Assembly: GCA_038405045.1 (NCBI GenBank) | Contig: JBBZIV010000001.1 | Location: 496,001-560,000 of the forward strand | Length of the DNA: 64,000 nucleotides | From: Sporobacter sp038405045 | Lineage (GTDB): Bacteria > Bacillota > Clostridia > Oscillospirales > Oscillospiraceae | Direction: 5' to 3' | Shown here: positions 25,844 through 34,678 of the stretch, in pieces | Numbering within the stretch: the stretch's first letter is position 1 | Layout of the letters: every line of letters starts with the position of its first letter | The notes under the pieces: model-generated | Seen by the model: only the letters and a program-made list of their open reading frames with translations | Database searches by the model: none | What the model was told of the DNA's origin: nothing | Position numbers and translations under genes: made by a program

Positions 25844-25883
25844 GATTTAAGTAGGGGCGATTATGCACAAAGGAGTGGATGTT

Positions 25884-26165
25884 ATGATCACAATCGATGA
25901 ACTTAAAAAGCTCGCGGCGCTCTCGAAGCTGTCACTCGACGGGGAGGACACCGAGGCGCTGATTCAAGACATCAGCAGCATTCTGGCATTTGCCGATACG
26001 ATCGCACAGGCGGCCGTCGACCTGCCGCAGGCGGAGATGGAAGAGGATTCGTGGCGCCTGCGTGACGATGTTCTCGCCCCGTCGTACCCGGTTTCCGACA
26101 TCCTATCTAACACCGGTGCGCAGCAGGACGGCTATTTTGTCGCCCGGAAGCGGGGAGGGCTTTAA
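25884..26165 (+). CDS. gatC: Aspartyl/glutamyl-tRNA amidotransferase subunit C
   Basis: Small belt subunit, 93 residues, with the family pattern ITIDELKKLAALSKLSLD and a C-terminal LRDDVLAPSYPVSDILSNTG. ATG at 25884 has AAGGAGTGG 6 nt upstream; a codon at 25863 lacks a site. It opens the gatCAB cluster, with gatA 2 nt after the stop. Confidence 0.94.
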   Translation: MITIDELKKLAALSKLSLDGEDTEALIQDISSILAFADTIAQAAVDLPQAEMEEDSWRLRDDVLAPSYPVSDILSNTGAQQDGYFVARKRGGL

Positions 26166-26167
26166 TC

Positions 26168-27619
26168 ATGACAACGATTCAAGCCGTTCACCAGTTGCTG
26201 ACCAACAGGGAAGTGACGTGCCGGGAGCTGACCGTCCGCTATCTCAAGGCCGCTGACGATGTAAACCCCCAGGTCAACGCCTATATTTCCCTGACAAAAG
26301 AGGCGGCGCTTTCAGCAGCCGACGCTGTCGACAAAAAGCTCTGCCGGGGCGAAGCGCTTGCACCCCTGGAGGGCGTGCCGTTTTGCCTGAAGGACAATAT
26401 ATCAACTAAAGGCCTCGCGACGACGTGCGCCTCGCATATGCTGGAAAACTACGTGCCCATTTATGACGCCGCCATCTGGGAGGCGCTCAGCACGCAAAAC
26501 GCCATCCTCGTCGGCAAGGGCAACATGGATGAATTCGCCATGGGCTCAACGTGTGAAAATTCGTATTTCGGCGGCTCAAAAAACCCGCACAATCTGGGGC
26601 ATGTCGCTGGGGGCAGCTCCGGCGGCGTTGCCGCAGCCGTGGCCGCGAACATCGCCGTTTACGGCATCGGCTCCGATACGGGCGGCAGCATCCGTATGCC
26701 GGCGTCCTTCTGCGGCCTCGTCGGACTGAAGCCGACTTACGGCGCGGTGTCGCGCCGTGGGCTCATTGCCTACGGCTCATCGCTTGACCAGATCGGGCCG
26801 ATCACAACGTGCGTTGAAGATGCCGCGCTTGTTTTCGATGCGATCTGTGAAAAAGACCCCGGCGATATGACGTCCCGTGGTGCAGCCCCGGTGGCGGATA
26901 GACTGACGGGTGATATCAAGGGGCTAAAAATCGGTATAGCCAAGGAGTTTTTCGAAGGCTTGAGCGGCGATGTTGACAAAGCGCTGTCAGATGCCGTTGC
27001 CCTTTATGAAAAGCTCGGGGCGGAAATTGTGCCGCTTCATTTCCCGCTGCTTCAATACGTTTTGCCGACGTATTATATCATCGCCTGCGCCGAGGCGTCG
27101 TCCAACCTCGGGCGGTATGACGGCCTGCGATACGGCCACCAGGCGCCGTCGTTTTCCGATTTAAACGATTTCATCTGCCGGACGCGCACGGAGGGCTTCG
27201 GCAAAGAGGTGCGCCGCCGGATTCTCTTAGGCACATACGTTTTAAGTGCTGGGTACTACGATGCCTACTACAATAAGGCGCAGCAGCTGCGGCGCGCCAT
27301 TGTCCGTGAATTCTCCGACATGTTTGCCCGTTGTGACGTAATCCTGACGCCGACAGTGCCGGTCACAGCGCTGCAATTCGGCGCCGATCTCTCGCCTGTC
27401 GAGACATATCAGACGGATATCTGCACGTGCTCTGTGAACATCGCGGGGCTTCCCGCCGTGTCGATTCCGTGCGGCATGGACGGCAAGGGCCTGCCGATTG
27501 GTCTGCAGCTCATCGGCGGCCGCTTCCGGGAGGCGACGATCTTGAATGCGGCGCTCGCCTTCGAACGCGAGACGGCGCGGTCTTATCTGAAGACGGCTGA
27601 CATGGGGGTGGCACTGTGA
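26168..27619 (+). CDS. gatA: Aspartyl/glutamyl-tRNA amidotransferase subunit A
   Basis: Amidase-signature enzyme of 483 residues that releases ammonia from glutamine. The catalytic Lys is in PFCLKDNIS, the cis-Ser in GGSSGGVAAAVAA and the nucleophile Ser in GSDTGGSIRMPASFCG. It overlaps gatB by four bases (GTGA). Confidence 0.96.
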   Translation: MTTIQAVHQLLTNREVTCRELTVRYLKAADDVNPQVNAYISLTKEAALSAADAVDKKLCRGEALAPLEGVPFCLKDNISTKGLATTCASHMLENYVPIYDAAIWEALSTQNAILVGKGNMDEFAMGSTCENSYFGGSKNPHNLGHVAGGSSGGVAAAVAANIAVYGIGSDTGGSIRMPASFCGLVGLKPTYGAVSRRGLIAYGSSLDQIGPITTCVEDAALVFDAICEKDPGDMTSRGAAPVADRLTGDIKGLKIGIAKEFFEGLSGDVDKALSDAVALYEKLGAEIVPLHFPLLQYVLPTYYIIACAEASSNLGRYDGLRYGHQAPSFSDLNDFICRTRTEGFGKEVRRRILLGTYVLSAGYYDAYYNKAQQLRRAIVREFSDMFARCDVILTPTVPVTALQFGADLSPVETYQTDICTCSVNIAGLPAVSIPCGMDGKGLPIGLQLIGGRFREATILNAALAFERETARSYLKTADMGVAL

Positions 27620-29031
27620 CGTACGAAATGGTCATCGGGCTCGAAACGCATGTGGAGCTCTCAACAAAGTCTAAAATATTCTGTTCCTGCACAACGGCGT
27701 TCGGCGGTGCGCCGAACACGCACTGCTGCCCCATCTGTACGGGCCAGCCCGGCAGTCTCCCCGTCTTGAACAAGAGCGTCGTCCAATACGCCGTCACGGC
27801 GGGCCTCGCCTTGAACTGCCGTATCAACAGGCATTCCGTCATGGCGCGCAAGCATTACGTCTATCCCGACCTGCCGAAGGCGTATCAGATTTCGCAGTAT
27901 GAGCTGCCGCTCTGCGAGGGCGGCTGGGTCGAGCTGTCCGGCGGCAAACGCATCAATTTAACGCGCATCCACATTGAAGAGGATGCGGGCAAGCTCGTCC
28001 ATCAGGGCAGCGCTGTTTTTGTCGATTACAACCGCGGCGGCGTCCCACTCATCGAAATTGTCTCGGAGCCCGATTTCAGAAGCGCCGAGGAGGCCACGGA
28101 ATACCTCGAAAAGCTCCAGACGATTCTCCGCGCCGTCGGCGTGTCGGATTGCCGCATGCAGGAAGGCTCCATGCGCTGCGACGTTAACATTTCCCTGCGC
28201 CCGAAAGGGGAGACGGCCTTCGGTGTCCGCGCCGAGATTAAAAACCTCAATTCCTTCACGTCGGTCGCTGCCGCTATCGAGCATGAGTTTGAGCGGCAGG
28301 AGGAGATTCTCTCGTCGGGCGGCGTCGTCGTGCAGGAGACGCGGCATTTTGATGCCGATACGGGCGAGACGACGAACCTGCGCGGCAAGGAAAATGCCAA
28401 TGATTACCGCTATTTTCCCGATCCGGACATTATTCCCGTCATCCTGCCGTACGACGTTTTAGAGCAGCTTGAAAGCAGCCTGCCGGAGCTGCCGGATAAA
28501 AAGCTTGCGCGGTATGTGTCACAGCTCGGCGTCCCCGAAGCCGACGCACGCATGCTGACGAAATACCGGGCTGTATCCGACTATTTTGAAAAGGCATCAG
28601 CTGGCGTGCTAAACCCAAAAACAGTCGCCACGTTCATGGTGACGCAGATGTTCGGCGTCATTCAGACGGAAGCTGAGCGCGAGCACTGGTCGCCATCTGT
28701 CACCGCCGAGCAGCTCGGCCAGCTCACGCTGCTTCTGGAAAGCGATAAAATAAGCCGCAATCTCGCCAAGCGTGTTTTCTCGCAAATGCTTGAAACCGGG
28801 AAACCGGCAACGGCTTTTATCACGGAGGAGGACATGGCGGGGTTTGACGCGTCGGCACTTAAAGTCCTGTGCCAAAAAGCCGTCGATGATAATCCTAAAT
28901 CGGTTGACGATTATAAAGCCGGTAAGGAAAAGGCCATCAAGGCGCTCGTCGGGGCTGTCATGCGCGACTCAAAAGGCCGCGCCAACGCCCTTGCGGCTGA
29001 GGAAGAACTGAAAAAGCTGATCATCGGTTGA
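27616..29031 (+). CDS. gatB: Aspartyl/glutamyl-tRNA amidotransferase subunit B
   Basis: 471 residues. It contains the kinase-like domain that activates the misacylated tRNA, with GLETHVELSTKSKIFC, HCCPICTGQPG (zinc cysteines), the LPKAYQISQYELPLCEGG block and the C-terminal helical YqeY-like tail. It starts with GTG overlapping the gatA stop. An intrinsic terminator follows. Confidence 0.96.
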   Translation: MTYEMVIGLETHVELSTKSKIFCSCTTAFGGAPNTHCCPICTGQPGSLPVLNKSVVQYAVTAGLALNCRINRHSVMARKHYVYPDLPKAYQISQYELPLCEGGWVELSGGKRINLTRIHIEEDAGKLVHQGSAVFVDYNRGGVPLIEIVSEPDFRSAEEATEYLEKLQTILRAVGVSDCRMQEGSMRCDVNISLRPKGETAFGVRAEIKNLNSFTSVAAAIEHEFERQEEILSSGGVVVQETRHFDADTGETTNLRGKENANDYRYFPDPDIIPVILPYDVLEQLESSLPELPDKKLARYVSQLGVPEADARMLTKYRAVSDYFEKASAGVLNPKTVATFMVTQMFGVIQTEAEREHWSPSVTAEQLGQLTLLLESDKISRNLAKRVFSQMLETGKPATAFITEEDMAGFDASALKVLCQKAVDDNPKSVDDYKAGKEKAIKALVGAVMRDSKGRANALAAEEELKKLIIG

Positions 29032-29046
29032 ATTTCAAAAACAAGA

Positions 29047-29095
29047 AACACATTGTCACCAATATCGTAAGATATGTTGACAATGTGTTTTTTTT
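29047..29095 (+). terminator. Intrinsic terminator after gatB
   Basis: Stem AACACATTGTCA / TGACAATGTGTT with a further ATATC/GATAT pairing inside, followed by eight Ts. It ends the aspS-gatCAB operon. Confidence 0.92.
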
Positions 29096-29123
29096 CTTTT
29101 AGAATGATCAAAACGTTGGGTGG

Positions 29124-30137
29124 GTGAGAGCCGTGGAGATTAAAGGCGCCGTTCTGGCTGCGCTGGAGCAGGAAAAGGGTCAGTTTCTATCGGGCAGCGC
29201 GCTGGCAGCGCAGCTTTTCGTCAGCCGCAATGCTGTCTGGAAGGCCGTCAAAGCGCTTGAAGAAGACGGGCATCGCATACAGGCCGTGACGAACAAAGGC
29301 TACTGCCTGCTGGCGGAGAGCGATATCCTCTCCGCAGCCGCCATTGAAAAGCACCTGGGCGACCGCGCCGGGACGTTTAAAATAGAGGTTGTCAAACAAA
29401 CGACCTCGACGAATACGGCGCTCAAGCATAAAGCAGGCAGGGGCGCACCGGAGGGAACAGTTCTCGTCGCCGAAGAACAGACGGAAGGCCGTGGGCGGCA
29501 GGGGCGCTCCTTTTACTCACCAGATGATACAGGTGTCTATTTCAGCCTTTTGCTGCGGCCGCGCCTGTCTGCGATGGACGCCGCGCTGATAACGGCAGCC
29601 GCCGCCGTTGCCGCCTGCGAGGCTATCGAGGCCGTCGCCGGCAAACAGGCGTCAATCAAATGGGTCAACGATTTATTTGTCGGCGGTAAAAAGGTCTGCG
29701 GTATCCTGACAGAGGGCGCGTTCGACATGGAAAGCGGCGGTCTGGATTATGTCGTCGTCGGCATCGGCATCAACGTGGCGCTGCAGCGGGGCGGTTTTCC
29801 AGAAGACTTGCGCGACGTTGCGGGGGCGCTCTATGAGGGCGCGGCGCCGGTCGGCGTTAAGGCGCGCCTCATTGCCGAGGTTTTAAAACGCTTGTGGCAG
29901 TTTTACGAGAAGCTCTCTGATAAACCGTTTTTGACGCCTTACAAAAAGCGCTCGTTTCTCATCGGCCAGGATGTCGACGTTCTGGCAGGTGACAAAACGC
30001 GAAAAGCCCGCGCTATGGATATTGACGATGGCTGCCGGTTAATTGTTCAATATGATGACGGTTTGATTGACGCGCTTTCATCCGGCGAGGTGCGTGTCCG
30101 ACCGCGAAAAGCGCCGAGCGGCGCAGATAAAAAATGA
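29124..30137 (+). CDS. birA: Biotin-protein ligase / biotin operon repressor BirA
   Basis: Group II BirA, 337 residues: N-terminal winged helix (FLSGSALAAQLFVSRNAVWKAVKALEEDG read as the HTH region), central ligase domain with GRGRQGRSFYSP (biotinyl-AMP binding) and the KWVNDLFVGGKKVCGIL block, and a C-terminal SH3-like domain. It attaches biotin to AccB and can repress biotin genes. The start is GTG at 29124 after GGGTGGGTGA. bioY follows directly, so ligase and uptake are paired. Confidence 0.93.
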   Translation: MRAVEIKGAVLAALEQEKGQFLSGSALAAQLFVSRNAVWKAVKALEEDGHRIQAVTNKGYCLLAESDILSAAAIEKHLGDRAGTFKIEVVKQTTSTNTALKHKAGRGAPEGTVLVAEEQTEGRGRQGRSFYSPDDTGVYFSLLLRPRLSAMDAALITAAAAVAACEAIEAVAGKQASIKWVNDLFVGGKKVCGILTEGAFDMESGGLDYVVVGIGINVALQRGGFPEDLRDVAGALYEGAAPVGVKARLIAEVLKRLWQFYEKLSDKPFLTPYKKRSFLIGQDVDVLAGDKTRKARAMDIDDGCRLIVQYDDGLIDALSSGEVRVRPRKAPSGADKK

Positions 30138-30154
30138 AAGACAGGAAAATAAAA

Positions 30155-30691
30155 ATGAAAAACATGAGCATCAGAAACATGGTATTTACAGCGCTTATCG
30201 CAGCGCTGATCTGCGTGGCGTCCCCCTTCGTGATTCCGATCGGCCCGATCCCGCTGTCGCTGGCGACGCTCGCGATTTACCTTGCGGCGTCGGTCCTCAA
30301 CTGGAAATACGGGACACTCGCCGTGATCGTTTACATTCTAATCGGCGCTGTCGGCCTGCCTGTCTTCTCCGGCTTTACCGGCGGCGTGCAAAAGCTCGTT
30401 GGCGTGACGGGCGGCTTTATCATCGGGTATATCCCGTGTGCCCTTGTAATCGGCCTGCTTGTTGATAAATTTGAGCTTAAAAAGTGGAAATATCCTGTCG
30501 CGATGGTACTTGGGACGATCGTGCTGTACGCCTGCGGCACGGCCTGGTTTATACATGTCACTGGGGCACCGTTTCAAAAGGCGCTCACCCTCTGCGTCCT
30601 CCCGTTTCTGATTGGCGACGCGATAAAAATCGCTTTAGCTTCTCTCATCGCGCCGGTTCTGCGAAAAACGTTGAAAAAACAAGTGATCTAA
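30155..30691 (+). CDS. bioY: Biotin transporter BioY (ECF S-component)
   Basis: About 178 residues with six hydrophobic helices and the BioY family blocks (FTALIAALICVASPFVIPIG at the N-terminus, FSGFTGGVQKLVGVTGGF). It binds biotin in the membrane and works with an ECF energising module that is not encoded here. ATG at 30155 has AGGAAAA upstream; the alternative ATG at 30134 would overlap the birA stop (ATGA) but has a poor site. Biotin demand comes from the AccB encoded earlier. Confidence 0.93.
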   Translation: MKNMSIRNMVFTALIAALICVASPFVIPIGPIPLSLATLAIYLAASVLNWKYGTLAVIVYILIGAVGLPVFSGFTGGVQKLVGVTGGFIIGYIPCALVIGLLVDKFELKKWKYPVAMVLGTIVLYACGTAWFIHVTGAPFQKALTLCVLPFLIGDAIKIALASLIAPVLRKTLKKQVI

Positions 30692-30705
30692 AGCATGCAG
30701 CGCGT

Positions 30706-30740
30706 GCTGGGGTGGACAGTGTGTCCACCCCAGCTTTTTT
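30706..30740 (+). terminator. Intrinsic terminator after bioY
   Basis: Perfect 13-bp stem GCTGGGGTGGACA / TGTCCACCCCAGC with a 3-nt loop and TTTTTT. Confidence 0.96.
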
Positions 30741-30814
30741 CTGCTGTAAGAGCCTTTTGCAAAAGAGGTGTCGCTATGGTAAACTGATGGCAATTATCGG
30801 GTGGGGAGGCGCGT

Positions 30815-32869
30815 ATGGCGGAGATCAACACGGCTATCCAATTTATCAAGGGCGTCGGCGAGGCGCGCGCGAAAGCGATGGCGCGCCTCGGCATCACGAC
30901 GCTTTATGACCTTATCACGTATTTTCCGCGCGCCTATGAGGATCGAACGCTCTTCAAGCCGATTGCGCTCCTCGTGCCGGGCGAAACCGTCTGTGTCCGG
31001 GCGCTGGCGGCCGTGGCCCCGCGTTTGTCACACATCCGAAAGGGGCTCGACCTAGTTAAGCTCCGCGCCGTGGACGATACGGGCAGCTTGGAGCTCACCT
31101 TTTTCAATCAAAGCTTTGTGAAAGACCAGATAAAGCCGGGTGAAACGTATGTGTTTTACGGCAAGGTCACAGGCACGGCGCTGCGGCCGGAGATGCAAAG
31201 CCCCATCTTTGAAAAAGAGACGGTGCGTCAGGTGACGGGTCGTATCGTCCCGATTTACGCGCTGACGCGCGGTCTGTCGCAGAACATGATAGCAGGCGCC
31301 GTCCGTCAGGGGCTTGCCGCCGTCGGGGACAGCGTGCCCGACGTTCTGCCGCCGTCTGTCCGCGAGCGTTATAAGCTCTCACAGGCGCTTTATGCCTATC
31401 ACAATATTCATTTTCCGGCAGACCCGGAAGCCTTGGAGCTGGCACGGCGACGTCTTATCTTTGAAGAGCTTTTCGTCATCGCGTCAGCCATGCGCCTCTT
31501 GCGCCGCCGCCGTACCGCTGAAGTCGGCCGGGTGCTTGAAAACAATGATCTTGAGTCTTTTTTCAAAGCGCTCCCGTTTGAAGCCACAGCCGCCCAGCAG
31601 CGCGCCATCCGGGAAGCCGCGTCTGACATGACGCGCGCTGTGCCGATGAACCGGCTTGTACAGGGCGACGTCGGCTCCGGCAAGACGGCCGTGGCGGCGG
31701 CATGCTGCTGGCTTGCGCAGGGCTCCGGCTGCCAGTCGGCCGTCATGGCGCCGACGGAAATATTAGCCGAACAGCATTACGAAACGCTGACAGCGCTGTT
31801 AGAGCCCCTCGGCGTTCGAGTCGGCCTCTTAACAGGTCGCATGACGGGGAAGCAGAAGACCGACTTTTGTAACAGACTCCGCCTTGGGGAAATTGACATT
31901 GCCGTCGGCACGCATGCGCTCTTGTCAGAGGGTGTTGACTTTTTTGACCTTGCGCTCGTTGTGACGGACGAGCAGCACCGCTTCGGCGTTGGCCAGCGCG
32001 CCGCGCTGACAAAGAAAGGCGCTGCGCCGCATGTGCTTGTCATGTCGGCAACACCTATCCCGCGCACCTTGGCACTGATCATTTACGGCGATCTTGATGT
32101 CTCGGTTATTGATGAGCTCCCGCCGGGCCGTCAGACGGTTGAAACGTTTGCCGTTTCGGAAGCGATGCGCCCACGGATTGAAGCTTTTATTCGGAAGCTT
32201 GTGTCAGAGGGGCGGCAGGTCTACATCGTCTGCCCGATGGTTGAGGACGGCGACGCGCCGGATAATGACCTCAAATCAGGACAGGCATATGCTAAAAAGC
32301 TTCAAGACAGCATCTTCCCGGACCTGCGCGTGGCGCTTGTGCATGGGCGGATGAAAGGGAAGGAGAAAGAGGCCGTTATGGCAGCGTTTAAACGCGGGGA
32401 GACGGATATCCTCGTGGCAACGACGGTCATTGAAGTTGGCGTTGACGTGCCGAACGCCGCGCTCATCATCGTCGAGAACGCCGACCGTTTTGGTTTAAGC
32501 CAGCTGCACCAGCTCCGCGGCCGCGTAGGCCGAGGGTCACATCAGTCCTACTGTGTTTTGTTTGAGGGCGCGGGCGGGGAAACTGCGGCCGCGCGGCTTA
32601 AAATTATGTGCACCACGAACGATGGTTTTAAAATATCCGAAGAGGATTTAAAGCTCCGCGGCCCCGGTGACTTTTTCGGTTCGCGCCAGCACGGCCTGCC
32701 GGAGCTGCGCATTGCCAATCTCGCCGCAGACATGAGCATTCTATCGCAGGCGCAGGCTGCATCTGATGAAGTACTCGCGAGTGACCCGGCGCTTGAGTCA
32801 CCGGAAAACAAACGTCTCAAAGAGCGTATTGCGGTTCTTTTCGAGCTGAAAGCCGAAACACTGAATTGA
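30815..32869 (+). CDS. recG: ATP-dependent DNA helicase RecG
   Basis: Branch-migrating helicase that reverses stalled forks, 684 residues. It has an N-terminal wedge/OB domain, Walker A QGDVGSGKTAVA, a motif II of the RecG type (TDEQHRFGVGQR), motif III MSATPIPRTLAL and the C-terminal helicase part with NADRFGLSQLHQLRGRVGRG and the RecG-specific FGSRQHGLPE. ATG follows GGTGGGGAGG. Confidence 0.96.
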   Translation: MAEINTAIQFIKGVGEARAKAMARLGITTLYDLITYFPRAYEDRTLFKPIALLVPGETVCVRALAAVAPRLSHIRKGLDLVKLRAVDDTGSLELTFFNQSFVKDQIKPGETYVFYGKVTGTALRPEMQSPIFEKETVRQVTGRIVPIYALTRGLSQNMIAGAVRQGLAAVGDSVPDVLPPSVRERYKLSQALYAYHNIHFPADPEALELARRRLIFEELFVIASAMRLLRRRRTAEVGRVLENNDLESFFKALPFEATAAQQRAIREAASDMTRAVPMNRLVQGDVGSGKTAVAAACCWLAQGSGCQSAVMAPTEILAEQHYETLTALLEPLGVRVGLLTGRMTGKQKTDFCNRLRLGEIDIAVGTHALLSEGVDFFDLALVVTDEQHRFGVGQRAALTKKGAAPHVLVMSATPIPRTLALIIYGDLDVSVIDELPPGRQTVETFAVSEAMRPRIEAFIRKLVSEGRQVYIVCPMVEDGDAPDNDLKSGQAYAKKLQDSIFPDLRVALVHGRMKGKEKEAVMAAFKRGETDILVATTVIEVGVDVPNAALIIVENADRFGLSQLHQLRGRVGRGSHQSYCVLFEGAGGETAAARLKIMCTTNDGFKISEEDLKLRGPGDFFGSRQHGLPELRIANLAADMSILSQAQAASDEVLASDPALESPENKRLKERIAVLFELKAETLN

Positions 32870-32959
32870 CAGTCAGGTAAAAATTGGACATCAATATTTT
32901 GCTAAACCGTCAAAAACCGATTAAATATTTCAAAAATGTTACAAATAGTTATAAATTAG

Positions 32960-33075
32960 TTGAATTTGTATCTCCAAGCCGCTATACTTGTCATCAGCTA
33001 CATAGGTTAATGGTCATTTCTACCGATTAAAGTTGGCGGAAACGAAGCGGTACTGTCCAACGGTACCGCTTTTTT
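32960..33075 (+). promoter_or_regulatory. Promoter and structured leader with terminator upstream of the lysozyme gene
   Basis: TTGAAT (32960-32965), a 17-nt spacer and TATACT (32983-32988). About 50 nt of leader follow, then an intrinsic terminator with stem AGCGGTAC / GTACCGCT and TTTTTT (33046-33075), all before the gene's ribosome site. The leader can form TTAATGGT / ACC-ATTAA and an alternative GTTGG (33034-33038) / CCAAC pairing that would compete with the terminator loop. The geometry is that of an attenuator or small riboswitch, but I do not recognise a known class. Confidence 0.6.
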
Positions 33076-33114
33076 AAAGTTAGGCACACCATGACGGAAA
33101 GGGAGGGAAACCGT

Positions 33115-34410
33115 TTGAAAAAAGCGCTTGCGCGCATCATAGCCACAATGCTCATTCTCGGCGTCATCGGTTTTCCGGCATCGGCTGCCGCTGTCGGCGT
33201 CACATCCGTCAGTGAGGCGGGGATCTCTTTCATTAAGGAATATGAAGGCTTTTCAAGCAGGGCTTATATCGACGCCGGCAAGTATTTTATCGGGTACGGA
33301 ACGCAATGCAACCCCGGCGACTACCCGAACGGCATTTCGGAAGCAACAGCAGACAGTCTTCTGCGCAAGGCGCTTGACGTCAAAGAAGATGCTGTTAACA
33401 AGGTTTTGGCGAAATATAACGTGACGCTCAAACAAAATGAATACGACGCGCTGCTCTCTCTGTCCTACAATATCGGGACGGTTTGGATGAGCTCCTCAAA
33501 CAGGATCTACAGCTATATGCTCAGCGGTTTTGACAAATACACAGAGCTTGAAATCGTCAATGCCCTCGGCACCTGGTGCCACCAGGGAAAGGCAGTGCTC
33601 AACAAGCTGGTGGATCGGCGCATCCGAGAAGCGAAGATGCTTTTGTTTAACGATTATACCGGCAGCGACCCGCATCAATACAAATACATTACATATGACG
33701 CCGCGGGCGGCAGCGTGCCGTACAGTATTTACTTTTACACGTACAACATGCCCTACGGGGCGCTTCAGTCGGCAACACTGAGCGGCAAAACGCTTGAAGG
33801 TTGGTATACGTCGGACGGCACAAAGATTTCACCGACAGACCTTGCCGTAAAAAATCTCAATGTGACGGCGCGCTGGACAGACGGGCCGGGGCCCGTGACG
33901 CCCGGCGGCTTTTCGGATGTCAAGCAGACAGATTGGTTTTATCCGTACGTGAGCGGCCTCACCGAGCAAAAAGTCGTTAGCGGTTACCCGGACGGTACGT
34001 TTCAGCCCAACAGAACAGTGAGCAGCGGTGAAGCGCTCAAGCTTATCCTGCGCGCCGCCGGATTTGACGAGCAGCCCGGTGACGCTTCAAGCTGGGCCAG
34101 CGGATATCTCCAGCTGGCACTATCAAAGGGTATTGTCGACAGCGGCGAGATTTCGGATTTAAATGCGCCCATCACACGCTTGGAGGTCGCCAAAATCACG
34201 GCAAGAGCGCTTGGCCTTCCGGCGCTCGACCCCGAACCGATTTTTCTGGACACAACGGATGGTCACGTCCTGACGCTTTATTACTGTGGCATTATTACCG
34301 GCGTCAATGTGTCGGGTGGCCTGAAGTATTATCCCGACAGCAGCATCATGCGCTCGGAGATGAGCGCTGTCATCTGGCGCGTCACCTCGTCGGATTTGTT
34401 TGGCCAGTAA
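33115..34410 (+). CDS. Secreted S-layer-anchored GH24 lysozyme
   Basis: About 431 residues. An N-terminal signal peptide (hydrophobic core IIATMLILGVIGFPASA, cleavage near residue 30) is followed by a phage-type GH24 lysozyme domain with the catalytic Glu in FIKEYEGFSSRAYIDA, then IGYGTQ and the SLSYNIGTVW block. Next is an InlB/Flg_new-type beta repeat (YITYDAAGGSV to LEGWYTSDG and NVTARW), then three SLH repeats (FSDVKQTDWFYPYVSGLTEQ, the SGYPDGTFQPNRTVS type motif and two weaker copies), which bind pyruvylated wall polymer. TTG at 33115 follows GGGAGGGAAACC; the ATG at 33091 lacks a site. It probably remodels peptidoglycan at the surface, or acts as an exported bacteriolysin. Confidence 0.85.
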   Translation: MKKALARIIATMLILGVIGFPASAAAVGVTSVSEAGISFIKEYEGFSSRAYIDAGKYFIGYGTQCNPGDYPNGISEATADSLLRKALDVKEDAVNKVLAKYNVTLKQNEYDALLSLSYNIGTVWMSSSNRIYSYMLSGFDKYTELEIVNALGTWCHQGKAVLNKLVDRRIREAKMLLFNDYTGSDPHQYKYITYDAAGGSVPYSIYFYTYNMPYGALQSATLSGKTLEGWYTSDGTKISPTDLAVKNLNVTARWTDGPGPVTPGGFSDVKQTDWFYPYVSGLTEQKVVSGYPDGTFQPNRTVSSGEALKLILRAAGFDEQPGDASSWASGYLQLALSKGIVDSGEISDLNAPITRLEVAKITARALGLPALDPEPIFLDTTDGHVLTLYYCGIITGVNVSGGLKYYPDSSIMRSEMSAVIWRVTSSDLFGQ

Positions 34411-34506
34411 GGCTATGAGGCTTATATTTGAGTCTCATAGAAGAACTCATTAAAACAAGCAGCAGCATTCCCGTTAGATCATATTTTCGCACACCAACAA
34501 TGAAGA

Positions 34507-34534
34507 AGCGACAGGATAACCCCTGTCGCTTTTT
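34507..34534 (+). terminator. Intrinsic terminator after the lysozyme gene
   Basis: Stem AGCGACAGG / CCTGTCGCT followed by TTTTT. The remaining gap to the next gene (34535-34678) is AT-rich, and no other gene is seen in it. Confidence 0.85.
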
Positions 34535-34678
34535 GCTATATATAGCGTTGATTGGTAATTGGATGCGTGATACAATAATAGGTAATTAAGAGAGTATCCT
34601 CACGATATGTAAACTACGCAAGTCTCTTCATATTATTAATCTCACTTATCTTTTATACTGAATTTAGGATGTTGTTTT

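Noticed and set aside
32995..33045. Purine-riboswitch resemblance (ATTTCTACC) in the lysozyme leader
   Set aside because: The segment resembles the J2/3 part of purine aptamers, but no 7-bp P2 with kissing loop nor a proper P3 can be drawn, and the downstream gene has no purine link.
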